DNA of 64,000 nucleotides, taken from positions 806,001 to 870,000 of the forward strand of contig NZ_SCNG01000001.1 of NCBI RefSeq assembly GCF_005503555.1. Reading direction: 5' to 3'. Made by a program: the position numbers and the translations under genes. Position 1 is the stretch's first letter; every line of letters starts with the position of its first letter. Below the pieces are notes generated by a model. That model did no database searches. It saw only the letters and a list, made by a program, of their open reading frames with translations, and had not been told where the DNA came from. This stretch comes from Rudaea sp. 3F27F6 (lineage in GTDB: Bacteria; Pseudomonadota; Gammaproteobacteria; Xanthomonadales; Rhodanobacteraceae). This document shows, in pieces, positions 26,946-36,882 of the stretch.

Positions 26946-28081
26946 GACTGCACTCCTTCTACCAGTTGCTTGGTCGGCTCGTGTTTGATTTCGCCTGCAT
27001 GGGTGACGCAGGTTTTGGCGATCAACTCGTCGGTCCAGTCGAGGTTGAGGTCGCCGTCCTTGCCGATCGACAGTTCGAGGAAGTTGTAGAGGTTCTTCGC
27101 GTACAGCTCGCTCGCGTGGATCGGCGCGGTCGCGGCGAGATTGACCGGGCCGATGATGGTCACGCCGTTGTCGGTCACGATGGTCTTGCCGGCTTCGGTC
27201 AGTTCGCAGTTGCCGCCGGTCTCCGCGGCGATGTCGACGATGACCGAACCGGGTTTCATGCCCTTGACCATGTCCGCGGTGATGATGCGCGGCGCCTTGC
27301 GCCCCGGCACCGCCGCAGTGGTGACGATCACGTCGACGCCCTTGATGTGCTCGGCCAGCGCGGCCTGCTGCTGGGCGCGTTCCTCCGCACTGAGCTCGCG
27401 CGCATAGCCGCCGGCTCCGGCGGCGCTGACACCGAGTTCGACGTATTTGGCGCCGAGCGACTGGATCTGCTCCTTGGTCTCGGGGCGCACGTCGAAGCCT
27501 TCGACCTGGGCGCCGAGGCGGCGCGCGGTCGCGATCGCCTGCAGGCCGGCCACGCCGGCGCCGACGATCAGCGCCTTCGACGGCCGCACCGTGCCGGCCG
27601 CGGTCGTCAGCATCGGGAAAAATTTCGGGCTCGCCTCGGCCGCAATCAGCACGGCCTTGTAGCCGGCGATGTTGGCCTGCGAGGACAGCACGTCCATCGC
27701 CTGCGCACGCGTGGTGCGCGGCAGGAGTTCCATCGCGAAACTGGTGATCTTCGCGTCGCGCAGCGCTTTGATTCGCTCCGGCGCGAGATGCGGCTGCAGA
27801 TAGCCGATCGTCACCGTGCCGGGCTTGAGCGCGGCGATTTCTTCGAGCGTCGGCGGCTGTACGGTCAGCAGCACATCGGCCTTGGCCAGCGCGGCGTGCG
27901 CATCGGCAGCGATTTCGACGTCCTTGTAGGTCGCATCGGGAAAGCTCGCCAGCGTACCGGCACCGTGCTCGATCACGAGATTGACCTGCTTGGCCTTCAG
28001 CTTCTTCGCCACGTCCGGCGTCAACGCGACGCGGCGCTCGCCCGGCACGGTCTCGCGTACCGTGCTGATCGTGATGCTCAT
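26942..28081 (-). CDS. pntAA: NAD(P) transhydrogenase subunit alpha part 1 (NAD-binding)
   Basis: This 379-residue soluble subunit is related to alanine dehydrogenase: VPGERRVALTPDVAKKLKAK at the N-terminus, RPSKALIVGAGVAGLQAIAT (Rossmann GxGxxG), GFDVRPETKEQ, MKPGSVIVDIAAETGGNCE. It binds NAD(H) in the cytoplasm. ATG 28081 is preferred to TTG 28087, with CGGGGAT upstream. First gene of the pntAA-pntAB-pntB operon, with a roughly 290-bp region before the divergent nitroreductase gene. Confidence 0.97.
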   Translation of the reverse strand: MSITISTVRETVPGERRVALTPDVAKKLKAKQVNLVIEHGAGTLASFPDATYKDVEIAADAHAALAKADVLLTVQPPTLEEIAALKPGTVTIGYLQPHLAPERIKALRDAKITSFAMELLPRTTRAQAMDVLSSQANIAGYKAVLIAAEASPKFFPMLTTAAGTVRPSKALIVGAGVAGLQAIATARRLGAQVEGFDVRPETKEQIQSLGAKYVELGVSAAGAGGYARELSAEERAQQQAALAEHIKGVDVIVTTAAVPGRKAPRIITADMVKGMKPGSVIVDIAAETGGNCELTEAGKTIVTDNGVTIIGPVNLAATAPIHASELYAKNLYNFLELSIGKDGDLNLDWTDELIAKTCVTHAGEIKHEPTKQLVEGVQS

Positions 28082-28374
28082 GCGCAAATCCCCGATGGGT
28101 ACTGAAACCCAATCCTAGCCGAGCTTCGCCGCGCGCGCCAATGGGCGCCGCGAAGATCGCGGCGCCAACGACAGAGAGAAATGCCGCCCGCAATCGAGCG
28201 GCCTAGCGCCTGGGCGCAGAGCAGACTCCCTATTGATCTCGGACTCCGCAATTCGCCGACGGGCGGTCCGCGCGGTTCCCGAGCCTCTGCGCAGGCACGC
28301 CTTTGGCGAAACCGTTTCCGCCGTAATCGCGGCGCGATGCTATTCTGCGACGCCCAGTTGGTTTTCCTATCCGT

Positions 28375-28944
28375 ATGTCCGCACTCGATTTTCTGAATAG
28401 CCGTCTATCCGTCCCTTCACGCCAGCTCGGCGAGCCGGCGCCGTCTGCCGAGCAACTCGAACAACTGCTGACCGCGGCACTGCGCGCACCCGATCACGGC
28501 AAACTGATGCCAACGCGCCTGCTGCTGATTCGCGGCGAAACGCGCGCGAAACTCGGCGAGGCCCTCGCCGCGATCCATCGCCGCATCGAACCCGACGCAC
28601 CCGAAGCCGCTTTCGACAAAGACCGCGAACGCTACAACTTCGCGCCGCTGATCGTCTGCGTGATCGCACGCGTGGACGAGGCGCACAAGAAAGTCCCGGC
28701 GCAGGAACAAATCCTGTCCACGGGCAGCGTCGCCTACAACCTGCTACTCGGCGCACAGGCGCTCGGCTACGGCGCGCAATGGCTGACCGGCTGGGCGGCG
28801 TACGACCGCGACGCCGCGTCGCTGCTCGGCTTGGCTGCCGACGAACACGTGATCGGTTTCGTTCACATCGGCACCGCGCAGAGGCCTGCGGTCGACGGGC
28901 CGCGGCCGGTGCTTGCGGATGTCGTCAGTGAATTGAAGTTATAG
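28375..28944 (+). CDS. Nitroreductase-family protein (YdjA-like)
   Basis: This 189-residue protein is an FMN-dependent nitroreductase of the short YdjA type: LLTAALRAPDHGKLMPTRLL at the FMN site, FAPLIVCVIARVD, STGSVAYNLLLGAQALGYGA, GFVHIGTAQRP. Such enzymes form dimers and reduce nitro compounds, enals or quinones with NAD(P)H; the natural substrate is unknown. It is divergent from pntAA, which is of interest because the transhydrogenase sets the NADPH supply. Confidence 0.85.
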   Translation: MSALDFLNSRLSVPSRQLGEPAPSAEQLEQLLTAALRAPDHGKLMPTRLLLIRGETRAKLGEALAAIHRRIEPDAPEAAFDKDRERYNFAPLIVCVIARVDEAHKKVPAQEQILSTGSVAYNLLLGAQALGYGAQWLTGWAAYDRDAASLLGLAADEHVIGFVHIGTAQRPAVDGPRPVLADVVSELKL

Positions 28945-28945
28945 A

Positions 28946-29052
28946 GGAAGCGGTAAGCGGTAAGCGGTAAGCGGTAAAGAGCATAATGCACGCGATGGCA
29001 GAAGGCTCTTGGCTCTTCCCGCTCACCACTCACCGCTCACTTCTCACCGCTC
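28946..29052. repeat. Tandem heptamer repeat with a complementary degenerate array
   Basis: Four tandem GGTAAGC units (about 28952-28979) follow the nitroreductase stop. About 40 bp later (29019-29052) runs a degenerate array of CTCACCG-type units that is roughly the reverse complement of the first. Together they could form a long imperfect hairpin just before the exonuclease start codon. Confidence 0.65.
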
Positions 29053-29964
29053 ATGCTCCAAACCATGCAAACCGTCCACCTGATCGATTCGAGCCTCTAC
29101 GTCTTCCGCGCCTGGCATTCGCTGCCCGACGAATTCCATGACGTCGACGGTGCGCCGGTCAATGCGGTGCAAGGCTACACGCGCTTTCTCTGCGACTTCC
29201 TCGAGCGCGTGCGGCCGACGCACGTGCTCGCCGCGTTCGACGAATCGCTGGTCTCATCGTTTCGCAACGGCATCTATCCGGAGTACAAGGCCAACCGCGA
29301 GCTGCCGCCGCCGGAGCTGAAAGTGCAGTTCGCCTACTGCAAACAGGTCGCCGCCGCGCTCGGATTGACCGTGCTGGCCGACGAGCAGTACGAAGCCGAC
29401 GATTTGATCGGCAGCGCGGTCGAGATGTCGCGCAAGGAAAATTTCCGCAGCGTGATCGTTTCCGCCGACAAGGATTTCGGCCAGCTAGTCGGCCTGCACG
29501 ACGAACAGTGGGACTTCTCGAAGAACGAGCGCTGGGATGCCCAGGGCGTCAAACAGCGCCTCGGCGTGCGGCCGGATCAGGTCGTCGACTATCTCGCCCT
29601 GACCGGCGACGCGGTCGACAATATTCCGGGCGTGCCGGGCGTAGGCCCAAAGACCGCCGCGACCCTGCTCGCGCATTTCGGTACGCTCGACGCCCTGCTG
29701 ACGCGCATCGAGGAAGTGCCCTATCTGCGCCTGCGCGGTGCTGCCCAGGTCTACGCGAAGATCAAGGCCCATCGCGACCAGGCGCTGCTCTCGCAGCGCC
29801 TGTCAGCGATCGTACTGGATGCGCCGATTCCCGACCGCGTCGAGGCACTGCGCTGGCGCATCCCCGACCACACCGCGCTCGACGCGCTGTTCGACCGGCT
29901 GCGCTTCGGCCCGCTCACGCGGTCGCGTTGCCGGCAGCTCGTGCCAGCGGCCGCGGCCGCTTAA
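29053..29964 (+). CDS. 5'-3' exonuclease (ExoIX/Xni-like, PIN/FEN fold)
   Basis: This 303-residue protein matches the 5'-3' exonuclease domain found in PolI, as a stand-alone protein: VHLIDSSLYVFRAWHSLP, LAAFDESLVSSFRNGIYPEY, metal-binding DEQYEADDLIG, IVSADKDFGQLV, and the helix-hairpin-helix LTGDAVDNIPGVPGVGPKTA. It acts on flap structures in DNA. The start may be ATG 29053 or 29065; both lie at the edge of the CTCACCG-rich repeat, and no clear Shine-Dalgarno is present. Confidence 0.85.
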   Translation: MLQTMQTVHLIDSSLYVFRAWHSLPDEFHDVDGAPVNAVQGYTRFLCDFLERVRPTHVLAAFDESLVSSFRNGIYPEYKANRELPPPELKVQFAYCKQVAAALGLTVLADEQYEADDLIGSAVEMSRKENFRSVIVSADKDFGQLVGLHDEQWDFSKNERWDAQGVKQRLGVRPDQVVDYLALTGDAVDNIPGVPGVGPKTAATLLAHFGTLDALLTRIEEVPYLRLRGAAQVYAKIKAHRDQALLSQRLSAIVLDAPIPDRVEALRWRIPDHTALDALFDRLRFGPLTRSRCRQLVPAAAAA

Positions 29965-29988
29965 GCGGCGCGCGGCAACAGGCTCCCG

Positions 29989-31593
29989 TTAGGGATTTCC
30001 CTGCGCGGGCGGAGCCGGCTGCTGCGTCTTGGTCGCGTCGTCGTCGGACTGCGGCACGACGCCTTTGGGCGGAGTCGTGCGCATTTTCTGCAGCTCCTCC
30101 GGGGTGATTTTGCGCGGCGGCGCCATCTGCGGCAGCTTCTTGTCCCAGGCATAGCGCATGTTGGTGCGGAAGATATGCACCGGCTCGAGCTTGGCCGCAT
30201 CGGTCAGCACGCCGAGGTCGTTGTAGAGCGCCTTCTGGCTATTGGCGATGAAGTACAGATCGTTGCCCGACACGGCACCGACCGTCGGCAGCCCGAACGC
30301 CTCTTGTGCCGCATCGAGCGGCTGCGCATCGACAATGCTGCGGCCGTCGTCGGACAGTTTGAAGCGCATCACGCGCTTCGGCGTAATGTCGTTCTGGATC
30401 GCGACGAGGGTGCCGTCGTACCAGACCAGGCCGTCGATACCGCCTAGCGTCATGCGGTCCTGATTGTAGTTGAGCGAGAACGGCTTGCCCTGAGCCAGAT
30501 CGATACCGAACAGGCCGAGCGCAACGTCGGCGAAATACAGCGTACGACCATCGCCCGACACGGCGATGCCGCGGATGCCGCTCAGCGCGGGATTGCCGGC
30601 GACCAGCTTCAACTCTCCGCCATCGTACTTGTAGATCTGCTCAACAACGCCGTCGGCGACGTAAACCTTGCCCTTCGCGTCAACCGTGATGCTCGACAGG
30701 ATGTGCCTGCCGTCCTCTACGGGCAGCAGTGCCTTACGCACAAACTTTCCGCTCGACAGCGCGAATTCGTACACGCCCGCCTTGCCGGCAAGGTCCGCAC
30801 TGAAGTGGTCGAAATGAGCCACGCCGTTGCTGATCGCATACACGCGATCATGCTCGGCATCGACTGCGAGACCGAACACGGCCATCAAACCATTCGCCTC
30901 ATCGGCCTTGATGAATTCCTTCACGCCGCCCTTGCCGTCGGCAAGGTAGATTCCACCGTCGCGTACGCTGCCCACGAGAAATTGCTTGCGCTTCGGATCC
31001 CACGCGATCGACTCGAACAGACTGTCACCCTTGGGCAGATCGAAAGCCACCTTGCCTTCGCCGAACGGCTTGTTGTTGTTCTCGAAGGTCTGCACGATGT
31101 AGTCCCATACCTTCGTGCCGTGCGCACCGTCGAAGCGCGGATCCTTCGCGATGTCGTAGTAGTAGCCCTGATTAATCAGGCGCAGCAGCGTGTCATAGGT
31201 CGGCGTCTTCTCGTCCGATCCGGCGTAAGCCATCGCAAGCTGCAGACGCAAATTGCCGGAATTGGGAAACAGTTGAGTCAGACGTTCGAGCGTCCAGATG
31301 AACCGCTCCGGCTCGCCCGCTTCGGCATAAATCTGGCCGAGCTTGCCCAACGAATTCGGATCACGCGACTGCATGATCTCTTCTTTCGTCAGCGCCTTCG
31401 CCTTGTTGATTATTTCGGCCTTCGCCGCTTCCTCCGGCGTCTGCGGCTTGGCCGGCTGTTCGGCCGCAGCCTGCTGCGCAGGCGCGGCGGCGGCCGGGGC
31501 CGGCGCGGCTTCCTTGGCCGGATCCGAGCCGGGCTGGTTCGAACAGGCGCCGAGGGCAAACGCAATAATCAGGGAATAGTATTTTGTTTTCAT
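29989..31593 (-). CDS. Lipoprotein with Ala/Pro-rich linker and beta-propeller domain
   Basis: This 534-residue protein has a lipoprotein signal (MKTKYYSLIIAFALGACSN, lipobox LGAC). An Ala/Pro/Gln-rich linker to about residue 60 and a helical TPR-like part (LGKLGQIYAEAGEPERFIWT) follow. Then comes a six-bladed-propeller-like region resembling SMP-30/NHL proteins: SIAWDPKRKQFLVGSVRDG, SSITVDAKGKVYVADGVVEQ, IAVSGDGRTLYFADVALG. The tail is Pro/Thr/Gln-rich. It is probably periplasmic; a role as lactonase or as a binding protein cannot be told from sequence alone. It is convergent with the exonuclease gene, 24 bp apart. Confidence 0.75.
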   Translation of the reverse strand: MKTKYYSLIIAFALGACSNQPGSDPAKEAAPAPAAAAPAQQAAAEQPAKPQTPEEAAKAEIINKAKALTKEEIMQSRDPNSLGKLGQIYAEAGEPERFIWTLERLTQLFPNSGNLRLQLAMAYAGSDEKTPTYDTLLRLINQGYYYDIAKDPRFDGAHGTKVWDYIVQTFENNNKPFGEGKVAFDLPKGDSLFESIAWDPKRKQFLVGSVRDGGIYLADGKGGVKEFIKADEANGLMAVFGLAVDAEHDRVYAISNGVAHFDHFSADLAGKAGVYEFALSSGKFVRKALLPVEDGRHILSSITVDAKGKVYVADGVVEQIYKYDGGELKLVAGNPALSGIRGIAVSGDGRTLYFADVALGLFGIDLAQGKPFSLNYNQDRMTLGGIDGLVWYDGTLVAIQNDITPKRVMRFKLSDDGRSIVDAQPLDAAQEAFGLPTVGAVSGNDLYFIANSQKALYNDLGVLTDAAKLEPVHIFRTNMRYAWDKKLPQMAPPRKITPEELQKMRTTPPKGVVPQSDDDATKTQQPAPPAQGNP

Positions 31594-31725
31594 AAGTATC
31601 TTGATAAAAGCGATCGGAGGCTGGGCGGCGAGCGCACGGCGGCGAAGCCGGAACCGCGCTGAGACCGTACGGCGGCGGCGAAGTTCGTCGCAGAACCGCT
31701 AAAAATGTCCGGAGAACTGCACAAG

Positions 31726-32265
31726 ATGACGCAAACCGAAGTCCTTTGCAACGGCCGCTGGCTGCGCCTGCTCAAGCGCGGGCGCTGGGAATACGCCGAG
31801 CGCACCAACCCCGGCGGCGCCGTCATCATCGTGGCGGTCACAGATCGGGACTGCATTCTCTTCGTCGAGCAGTGGCGCGAAGCGATCCGCAGCAAGACCA
31901 TCGAGATGCCCGCCGGCCTGGTCGGCGACGTCGCCGGCGGCCACGATGAATCCGCCGCGATCGCCGCCGAACGCGAGCTGCTCGAGGAAACCGGCTATCG
32001 CGCAGCGCGCATCGAATATCTGATGGAAGGACCGTCGTCCTCGGGCATGAGCAACGAGATCATCGCCTTCGTGCGCGCCTACGGGCTCGTGCGCGAGCAC
32101 GCGGGCGGCGGCGACCACACCGAGGACATCGTCGTGCACGAAGTCCCGCGCAGCGAGGCGCCGCGCTGGCTGCTGAAGAAAATGCGCGAAGGCTACTCGA
32201 TCGATCCGAAGCTGTTCGCCGGCCTGTATTTCCTCGAGCACGGCGAAGCCCTGTTCCGCGAATAG
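31726..32265 (+). CDS. Nudix hydrolase (ADP-ribose pyrophosphatase-like)
   Basis: The protein has about 180 residues. It carries a Nudix box core (AAERELLEETGY) followed by MEGPSSSGMSNEI, the layout of ADP-ribose/sugar-nucleotide hydrolases, with EMPAGLVGD before the box. The usual first Gly of the box is displaced by an insertion (VAGGHDES). Two in-frame ATGs exist, 31705 and 31726; GGAGA at 31711-31715 supports the second, while the first adds seven residues. It probably clears ADP-ribose or related dinucleotides in the cytoplasm. It ends 5 bp from the convergent TMEM43-like gene. Confidence 0.85.
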   Translation: MTQTEVLCNGRWLRLLKRGRWEYAERTNPGGAVIIVAVTDRDCILFVEQWREAIRSKTIEMPAGLVGDVAGGHDESAAIAAERELLEETGYRAARIEYLMEGPSSSGMSNEIIAFVRAYGLVREHAGGGDHTEDIVVHEVPRSEAPRWLLKKMREGYSIDPKLFAGLYFLEHGEALFRE

Positions 32266-32269
32266 CGGA

Positions 32270-32980
32270 CTACTTCAGTTCGAGCTTGTTGCCGCGGCGT
32301 ACGCCGGAAAGCTCGACCTCGCCCGCGGGCACGACGCGGTAGCGCACGCGCACCGTGCCGACCTGCGGATGCGCGGCGTCGCCGCCCGCATAGAGGGCCC
32401 CGTTGACGACGCTGAACGTCGCTTCGAGATTGGGCGGCAGCGCACTCGCCTTGACCGGAAAGTCGACCGCGACCTGCCCGTCGAGCAGCTTCGGATCGAC
32501 GATCAGATCGCCGAGACGGATTTCGCCCGCGACGAAGCGCGCATCGGCGAACGGCGTCGGCGGATTCTGATGTCCGGCTTGCACGCGGAATTTGCTCGAA
32601 TCGACATGGCCCGACGACCAGGACGCCTCGTACGCGCACGAACCGCCGGTCAGTTCGCAGCGCTCGTGCCATTGATACATCTCGACCACGCGCAACAGGA
32701 TCGGCGCGTCGGCGGCAACGCCGAGCTGGGCATCGCGCGCCGGCCGGCGGACCGACAGCTTGCCATTCACCTTGGCCGGCGTCGGCACTGCGTCGGGATT
32801 CGCCTGTGGCGTGCCGGTATTCTGCGGCGGCAGCGGCAGTTCCTTGCTGACGGACGATACGACCGACTGCATGCGCGCGCGGTGCTGCCATGCCCAGACC
32901 GCGGCGATGATCAGCAGGATCAATACGACGATCGCCGCGATCCTGCCTGGTGAAACCGTTTGTTTGCGTTTGCGCGGCAT
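32270..32980 (-). CDS. TMEM43-family membrane protein
   Basis: This 236-residue protein has one N-terminal membrane helix (IAAIVVLILLIIAAVWAWQH) and a large external domain with the TMEM43 pattern: LLRVVEMYQWHERCE, SWSSGHVDSSKFRVQAGHQN and RVRYRVVPAGEVELSGV. Bacterial members are of unknown function. The C-terminal membrane helices typical of longer TMEM43 proteins are missing, so it is a short form. It lies on the same strand as ggt, 31 bp downstream of its stop. Confidence 0.75.
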   Translation of the reverse strand: MPRKRKQTVSPGRIAAIVVLILLIIAAVWAWQHRARMQSVVSSVSKELPLPPQNTGTPQANPDAVPTPAKVNGKLSVRRPARDAQLGVAADAPILLRVVEMYQWHERCELTGGSCAYEASWSSGHVDSSKFRVQAGHQNPPTPFADARFVAGEIRLGDLIVDPKLLDGQVAVDFPVKASALPPNLEATFSVVNGALYAGGDAAHPQVGTVRVRYRVVPAGEVELSGVRRGNKLELK

Positions 32981-33011
32981 ATCGATGGCCCGTCGAAGTT
33001 TCCGAACGGCG

Positions 33012-34721
33012 CTACTTTACTTCCGCGCCGCCCGAGGTCTGGCGCGGATCGGTGCCGGCGTGCAGATTGCCGGTCTTGCGGTCCCAGCTCACCGCGTTCA
33101 TGAAGCCCCAGGTGCGCTCGGATTCGCTGACCTTGTGCCCCATCGCCTCAAGCGCCTTCACCTCGTCGGCGGTGAAAGCGTTCTTCTCGGCCGAGATCAC
33201 ATCGGGCATGTACTGATGGTGATAACGCCGGTTGCCGACGAATTTCTCCGGCGTCTCGCCGTCGATAAAAGCAAGGATGCCTTCGAGCACCATCGTGATG
33301 ATGCGGCTGCCGCCCGGCGTGCCGATCACGCCGACGCGCTCATCGCCGACAACGAAGCTCGGCGACATCGACGACAGCGGCCGGCGGCCCGCGGCCGGCG
33401 CGTTCGCATCGGTGCCGACCACGCCATAGACGTTCGGCTTGCCGGCGACGAGGGCGAAGTCGTCCATCTCGTCGTTGAGCAGGAAGCCCGTGCCCGGAAC
33501 GACCATGCCGGAACCGAATACGAAGTTCACCGTCTGCGTCGCCGAAACGCGGTTGCCGTCCTTGTCGATGATCGAGAAATGCGTCGTGTGCGGCCCCTGC
33601 GGCGGCGTCATGTACGGCGGCAGCAGATCGCTCGGCGTCGCCTTCTCGGGATGAATCGTCGCGCGCAAGCCGGCGGCATAGAGCGGACTCGACAGTTCGT
33701 TGAGCGGCATCTTGACGAAATCGGGATCGCCGAGATATTGCGCGCGGTCGCGATAAGCGCGGCGCATCGCTTCGACGGTCAGATGCACGCGATGCGCGCG
33801 ATCGAGCTTGCCGAGATCGTAGCCCGAGAGAATATTGAGCATTTCCTGGATCGCGATGCCGCCCGACGACGGCGGCGGCGCGGTGACGATGCGCCAAGTC
33901 TGGGCGGTGCCCGCGGGGCGGTAGTCGAACGAAATCGGCTCGCGCTCCTTGACCTTGTAGCTGGCAAGATCTTCAAGCGACCAGCGGCCACCGTTCTTCT
34001 TCACGTCGTCGACCAGCCGCTGCGCAAACTCGCCGCGATAGAAGCCGTCGAAGCCTTTGTTCGCGATCAGTTCCAGCGTGACGGCGACGTCGGGATTCTT
34101 GAAAACCCAGCCGGCCTTCGGCACGTCGCCGTTCGGCAGGAACAGCGCCTTCGACGCGGCATAGCGCTCGAAGATTTCCTTGCGATAGCCGGCCTCGTCG
34201 GCAAAACGCTTGTCGATCGCGAAGCCCTCTCGTGCAATGCGGATCGCCGGAGCCATCGACTTCGCCAGCGGCAATTTGCCGTAGTGCTCGGCCAGCCAGA
34301 TCAGCCCTGCGGGCTCGCCCGGAATCGCGGCCGACAACGGTCCGTTGAGCGAATGGTCTTTGTCGAGATCGCCGTTGGCGGCGAGATAGTCTTTCGGATC
34401 GACCGCGGCCGGCGCGGTCTCGCGCGCATCGATGAAGAAGTCCTTGCCGTCGCTTGCCCGATGCAGCAGGAACATGCCGCCGCCGCCGATGCCGGAGCTT
34501 TGCGGCTCGACGACCGAGAGCGCAGCCGCGACCGCGACGGCCGCGTCGAAAGCGTTGCCGCCCTGCGCGAGCGCCTCGAAGCCGGCCGCGGTCGCAAGCT
34601 TGTGCGCACTGGCGATCGCCGCGTGGCCCGGCTTCGCTGGCGAAGCGGGCTCAACAGCCGACGCGCCCGAGACGGCGACGAGCAGCGCAAGAGCAAAAAC
34701 ACACAGGTGTCGGTTACGCAT
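33012..34721 (-). CDS. ggt: Gamma-glutamyltransferase
   Basis: This 569-residue proenzyme has a signal peptide (LCVFALALLVAVSGASA) and the Ntn-hydrolase layout: SSGIGGGGMFLLH in the large subunit, and the processing site PQGPHTTHFSIIDKDG, where the second Thr becomes the nucleophile of the small subunit. The glycine-rich IGTPGGSRIITMVLE follows. It cleaves glutathione and other gamma-glutamyl compounds in the periplasm. Its start overlaps the stop of the ferredoxin gene by 8 bp. Confidence 0.95.
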   Translation of the reverse strand: MRNRHLCVFALALLVAVSGASAVEPASPAKPGHAAIASAHKLATAAGFEALAQGGNAFDAAVAVAAALSVVEPQSSGIGGGGMFLLHRASDGKDFFIDARETAPAAVDPKDYLAANGDLDKDHSLNGPLSAAIPGEPAGLIWLAEHYGKLPLAKSMAPAIRIAREGFAIDKRFADEAGYRKEIFERYAASKALFLPNGDVPKAGWVFKNPDVAVTLELIANKGFDGFYRGEFAQRLVDDVKKNGGRWSLEDLASYKVKEREPISFDYRPAGTAQTWRIVTAPPPSSGGIAIQEMLNILSGYDLGKLDRAHRVHLTVEAMRRAYRDRAQYLGDPDFVKMPLNELSSPLYAAGLRATIHPEKATPSDLLPPYMTPPQGPHTTHFSIIDKDGNRVSATQTVNFVFGSGMVVPGTGFLLNDEMDDFALVAGKPNVYGVVGTDANAPAAGRRPLSSMSPSFVVGDERVGVIGTPGGSRIITMVLEGILAFIDGETPEKFVGNRRYHHQYMPDVISAEKNAFTADEVKALEAMGHKVSESERTWGFMNAVSWDRKTGNLHAGTDPRQTSGGAEVK

Positions 34722-34992
34722 CGTTCGCCTCCAGCTTGTTCGTTTGATCTGCGGTCAGCGCACGGTATTTTTCAAGCAGGATTTCCTGCGATTCCGCATG
34801 CTCGGGATCGACGATGATGCATTCGACCGGGCACACGTCGACGCACTGCGGCGTGTCGTAGTGGCCGACGCATTCGGTGCAGCGCGAGGGCGCGATCTCG
34901 TAGATGAGCTCGCCCAGCGAGATCGCCTGGTTCGGACAGACCGGCTCGCAGACGTCGCAGTTGACGCAGGTATCGAGAATTTTCAGTGACAA
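34714..34992 (-). CDS. YfhL-family 2[4Fe-4S] ferredoxin
   Basis: This protein of about 92 residues has two cluster motifs: CVNCDVCEPVCP near the N-terminus and CTECVGHYDTPQCVDVCPVE with the insert between the first Cys pairs that is typical of YfhL/Alvin-type ferredoxins. The family starts MSLKI, which here matches TTG 34992; GTG 35004 would add four residues. It is a low-potential electron carrier in the cytoplasm. It overlaps ggt, which is probably just a compact operon. Confidence 0.92.
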   Translation of the reverse strand: MSLKILDTCVNCDVCEPVCPNQAISLGELIYEIAPSRCTECVGHYDTPQCVDVCPVECIIVDPEHAESQEILLEKYRALTADQTNKLEANDA

Positions 34993-35098
34993 GAAAAACT
35001 TCACGCGCGGCCGTGCCGCGCGTCCTCACTTCGGCCGTCATCGCTGACAGCAAGAGCATAAGGCGGCCGTCCGTGGCCGCGATATCGGCGGGATCGAA

Positions 35099-35647
35099 TT
35101 ACTTCAGTTCGACAAAGTAATAAGTCGCACCGGTGCGTTCGATCGCCGGCTTGACGCGCTCGGAGTCGGCAGTCGAGCCGATGAACAGGATGAACACGCC
35201 CTTGAACGAACCGTCCTTCGCGTCTTTGAACGCGTCGACCGTCGTGTCGGCCGTGTAGGTCGAGTTCGGACCGCCGAAGGCCATGAACGCACCCGGCAGC
35301 ACGCCGCGCTGCACCGTCGTCTGGATGTTGTCGAGACCGTTCTGACGATCGGCCTTGGCCGCATCGTCGTCGCCGGCCGGGATGTAGTAGACGTACGGAT
35401 GGTTGGTCTTCACCGTCGACGAGTTTTCGCGCAGGAACTTGGTGACGACCGCCTTGAAGTACGGCGCCCAGGCTGCCTTGTCGATCGTGTCCTTCGGAAT
35501 CACCAGCGCTGCGGTTTCCTTGGCCAGCGCTGCAGCCTTGGCGGCGTCCTCGGCAGCCTTGGCCTTCTCCTCCTCGCTCGGCCCGCAGGCGGCGAGCAGC
35601 AGCACGGCGGCGAGCGCTGCGATCATGCGAAAAGTGTACTTTTTCAT
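35099..35647 (-). CDS. Small lipoprotein, unknown function
   Basis: This 182-residue protein has a lipoprotein signal (MIAALAAVLLLAACGPS, lipobox LAAC), then a short charged Ala/Lys/Glu coiled-coil stretch and a mixed alpha/beta domain ending ERVKPAIERTGATYYFVELK. I recognise no family. The domain includes YVYYIPAGDDDAAKADRQ and FKGVFILFIGSTADSE, which resemble periplasmic binding or secretion-type folds but not closely. It lies just downstream of coaD on the same strand. Confidence 0.7.
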   Translation of the reverse strand: MKKYTFRMIAALAAVLLLAACGPSEEEKAKAAEDAAKAAALAKETAALVIPKDTIDKAAWAPYFKAVVTKFLRENSSTVKTNHPYVYYIPAGDDDAAKADRQNGLDNIQTTVQRGVLPGAFMAFGGPNSTYTADTTVDAFKDAKDGSFKGVFILFIGSTADSERVKPAIERTGATYYFVELK

Positions 35648-35682
35648 TTTATCTCCCGTTGCTTTGCTTACGATGAAAATTC

Positions 35683-36826
<1,144 letters not shown>

Positions 36827-36882
36827 CGACCCAAAATCCCTGGCGGCGCGAGTGGTAGCATGGCGTCATTGTCTTTCAATTC

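Noticed and set aside
28946-29052. CRISPR-like array
   Set aside because: Repeat unit is only 7 bp with no spacers and no cas genes nearby.
32760-34817. 685-codon plus-strand open frame opposite ggt and the TMEM43-like gene
   Set aside because: Antisense to two well-supported genes, Arg/His-rich, with no domain recognisable.
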